Assembly (NCBI GenBank): GCA_963930655.1
Contig: OZ005611.1
Span: 689,501-753,500 of the forward strand
Direction: 5' to 3'
Length of the DNA: 64,000 nt
Origin: Myrica gale
Taxonomy: Eukaryota; Streptophyta; Magnoliopsida; Fagales; Myricaceae
A model generated the notes under the pieces. The model was not told where the DNA came from, did no database searches, and saw only the letters and a list, made by a program, of their open reading frames with translations. Shown piece after piece: positions 62,701 to 64,000 of this stretch. The first letter of the stretch is position 1. Each line of letters opens with the position of its first letter. The position numbers and the translations under genes were made by a program.

Positions 62701-63746
62701 TCTCAAGCTCCTTTTCAAGAATGTGAAACTCATACTTTACATAAGTGTTTTCTTTTTCCACAGAATCTAATCTTGCCATCAGCACGTTGAATTCTGCATC
62801 TGTACGAGACTTGTGGTTTTGTAGATCTTCAATCACTTTCTCTTTGGCTACAAGGGCCTTGCTGAGATGGGTATTCTCAATAGCGAAGTTCGCTAGCTGT
62901 TTAATTTTCTCCTCCAACTTACCCTCCAATTTCTTCTGGGCCTCCTCATATTCTCTTGATGTTTTCATGATGGCGTCTCGTATCCTTTGGTCCTGCTCTT
63001 CTTGAATGGAGCATAATTGCTTAATACATTCTTTCAATGCAGCGTCTGAACAAGGTACTTGTTCATTGGAGGTTGTTCCCAGCATCAAAGCTTCATCCGG
63101 TACTTGTTTTTGGCACACAGCTTCTGCTTTGTCCCATCCTAAAAGAACATTTTCGTTTTTTGAGTCAGCAGAAAACCATAGTGAGCATCCGACGAAGGAT
63201 TAGTTTAAGGATGATCAGGAGATAACAACGCATTAAATCTTCACAGGAAGCATAATTTAATTCAAGGTGGGGAAAAGAGAAGGGGTAAGGACACCAGTGA
63301 ATCACCTGTACTGGCTTCTTGGGCCCTTTTCTCATGCTTTGCCACAAGGTTGTCTTTAGCATGACAATCAAGGAGGACTGAAGCTAACTTCTCATTGAGA
63401 TTTGGTACAGATCTCTCTGGTCCTACTTCATATGGTGTTGGAAATTTATGTGTCTAATAAAATGAAATATGGTGATTGGTTAATCACACTTAACATCTAA
63501 GCCACAATGTAAAAGTCCATGGACTGTGAGGTGCTCATATGGAAGATGCAATTTATCCAATGGGAAGACAAAACTAATTAGTTTGTAAATATAGAAGGCT
63601 AATGCACGTAGAACATAAGGTAGATGATCAAGAGAAGCCTCCACTACCTCTTCTCCAGGTCTGCTTAATGGAAAGGAGACTTTTCCAGCTGCGACAATTG
63701 TCTTCTCTGAAGATTTTTTCCTCCAAAGACATGACTTATGGTCCAT
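59765..63746 (-). CDS. Filament-like plant protein (FPP4/5/6-like), long coiled coil
   Basis: Five exons: 63746-63648, 63453-63306, 63138-60738, 60642-60585 and 60271-59765; phases agree and the protein has 1070 residues. The start MDHKSCLWRKKSSEKTI is the family's basic N-terminus. The next block (SVPNLNEKLASVLLDCHAKD, LVAKHEKRAQEA) and GWDKAEAVCQKQ are FPP signatures. The 2.4-kb exon 3 is mostly heptad coiled coil, interrupted by a Ser-rich middle (about LSLLSGSDNGSDDGISSSGS), and rises again to coiled coil near its end. The last exon has GWEITTASIKLAECQETILH and a basic tail (KKRGGFGLLRKLLMRSKKGS). Family members are filament-like proteins, some bound to microtubules or to MFP1-type partners; no enzyme activity is expected. 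A 5' UTR exon may lie beyond 63746. Confidence 0.93.
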
Positions 63747-64000
63747 GATTTCAGTTGCTGTTTGAGAAAAAAAGGGGAGAAATCATATCGTATAACCTAA
63801 AGCCATCTATCAAACAGAATCTTTCTGAAAAAAATATCGGATTAACAATTGATGGGAATAAGCAAGTCCAGAGGCGACAACTTTTGGTAGCATCCAGATC
63901 ATGGTCTTTCCAAATGACTTCTGGATGCAAATTTTCTTGGATATATATAACAAAAACCAACAGTCTAATAGATACTATTAGATAATTTCAGAAGCAAAAA

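Overview
This window is nuclear DNA from a flowering plant, most likely a rosid-type eudicot. The evidence is the intron-rich genes with GT/AG borders, plant-only families (SPARK receptor kinase, ZHOUPI-type bHLH, PUB25/26-type U-box ligase, CCoAOMT, filament-like plant protein), AT-rich intergenic DNA and many plant MITEs. I cannot name the species.

Layout. 1-232 (+) is the last exon of a gene that begins before the window, probably a core alpha-1,3-fucosyltransferase. 1891-7005 (-) is a nine-exon SPARK-domain receptor-like kinase. 9.4-21.6 kb (+) is a tandem array of three PI-PLC-X-domain genes: two decayed copies (9401-11584 and 12113-16140), then one intact copy (17966-21624). The middle copy carries a hAT MITE in an intron and a Mutator-like element inside an exon. 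29169-30425 (+) is an intronless U-box E3 ligase of the PUB25/26 type. 33416-35616 (-) is a ZHOUPI/bHLH95-type transcription factor with two large hairpin-forming repeats upstream. 40173-42254 (-) is a decayed N-terminal half of an MBR-type RING ligase gene, split by a 354-bp TRIM retroelement. 45053-46716 (+) is a five-exon caffeoyl-CoA O-methyltransferase gene. 51826-52263 (-) is 40S ribosomal protein S16. 55399-58839 (+) is a WSD-type O-acyltransferase gene, complete except for one lost base in exon 1. 59765-63746 (-) is a filament-like plant protein gene.

Gene order: from memory of Arabidopsis locus numbers, fucosyltransferase, SPARK kinase, PLC-like, ZOU and PUB26 lie together near At1g49710-49780, and MBR2 and CCoAOMT1 are neighbours at At4g34040/34050. 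The window therefore seems to join two conserved blocks. The genes do not form one pathway. They cover signalling (kinase, PLC, U-box), endosperm/embryo development (ZOU), lignin (CCoAOMT), surface lipids (WSD), translation (RPS16) and cytoskeleton-like coiled coils (FPP).

The unusual content is in the accessory DNA: target-site duplications that date insertions in the PLC array, a young TRIM in a dying gene, a GC-rich 760-bp poly(A) retroposon with an 18-bp duplication and a long perfect palindrome, a tRNA-type SINE, and several hairpin elements. I found no CRISPR array, and no stand-alone tRNA or rRNA gene.
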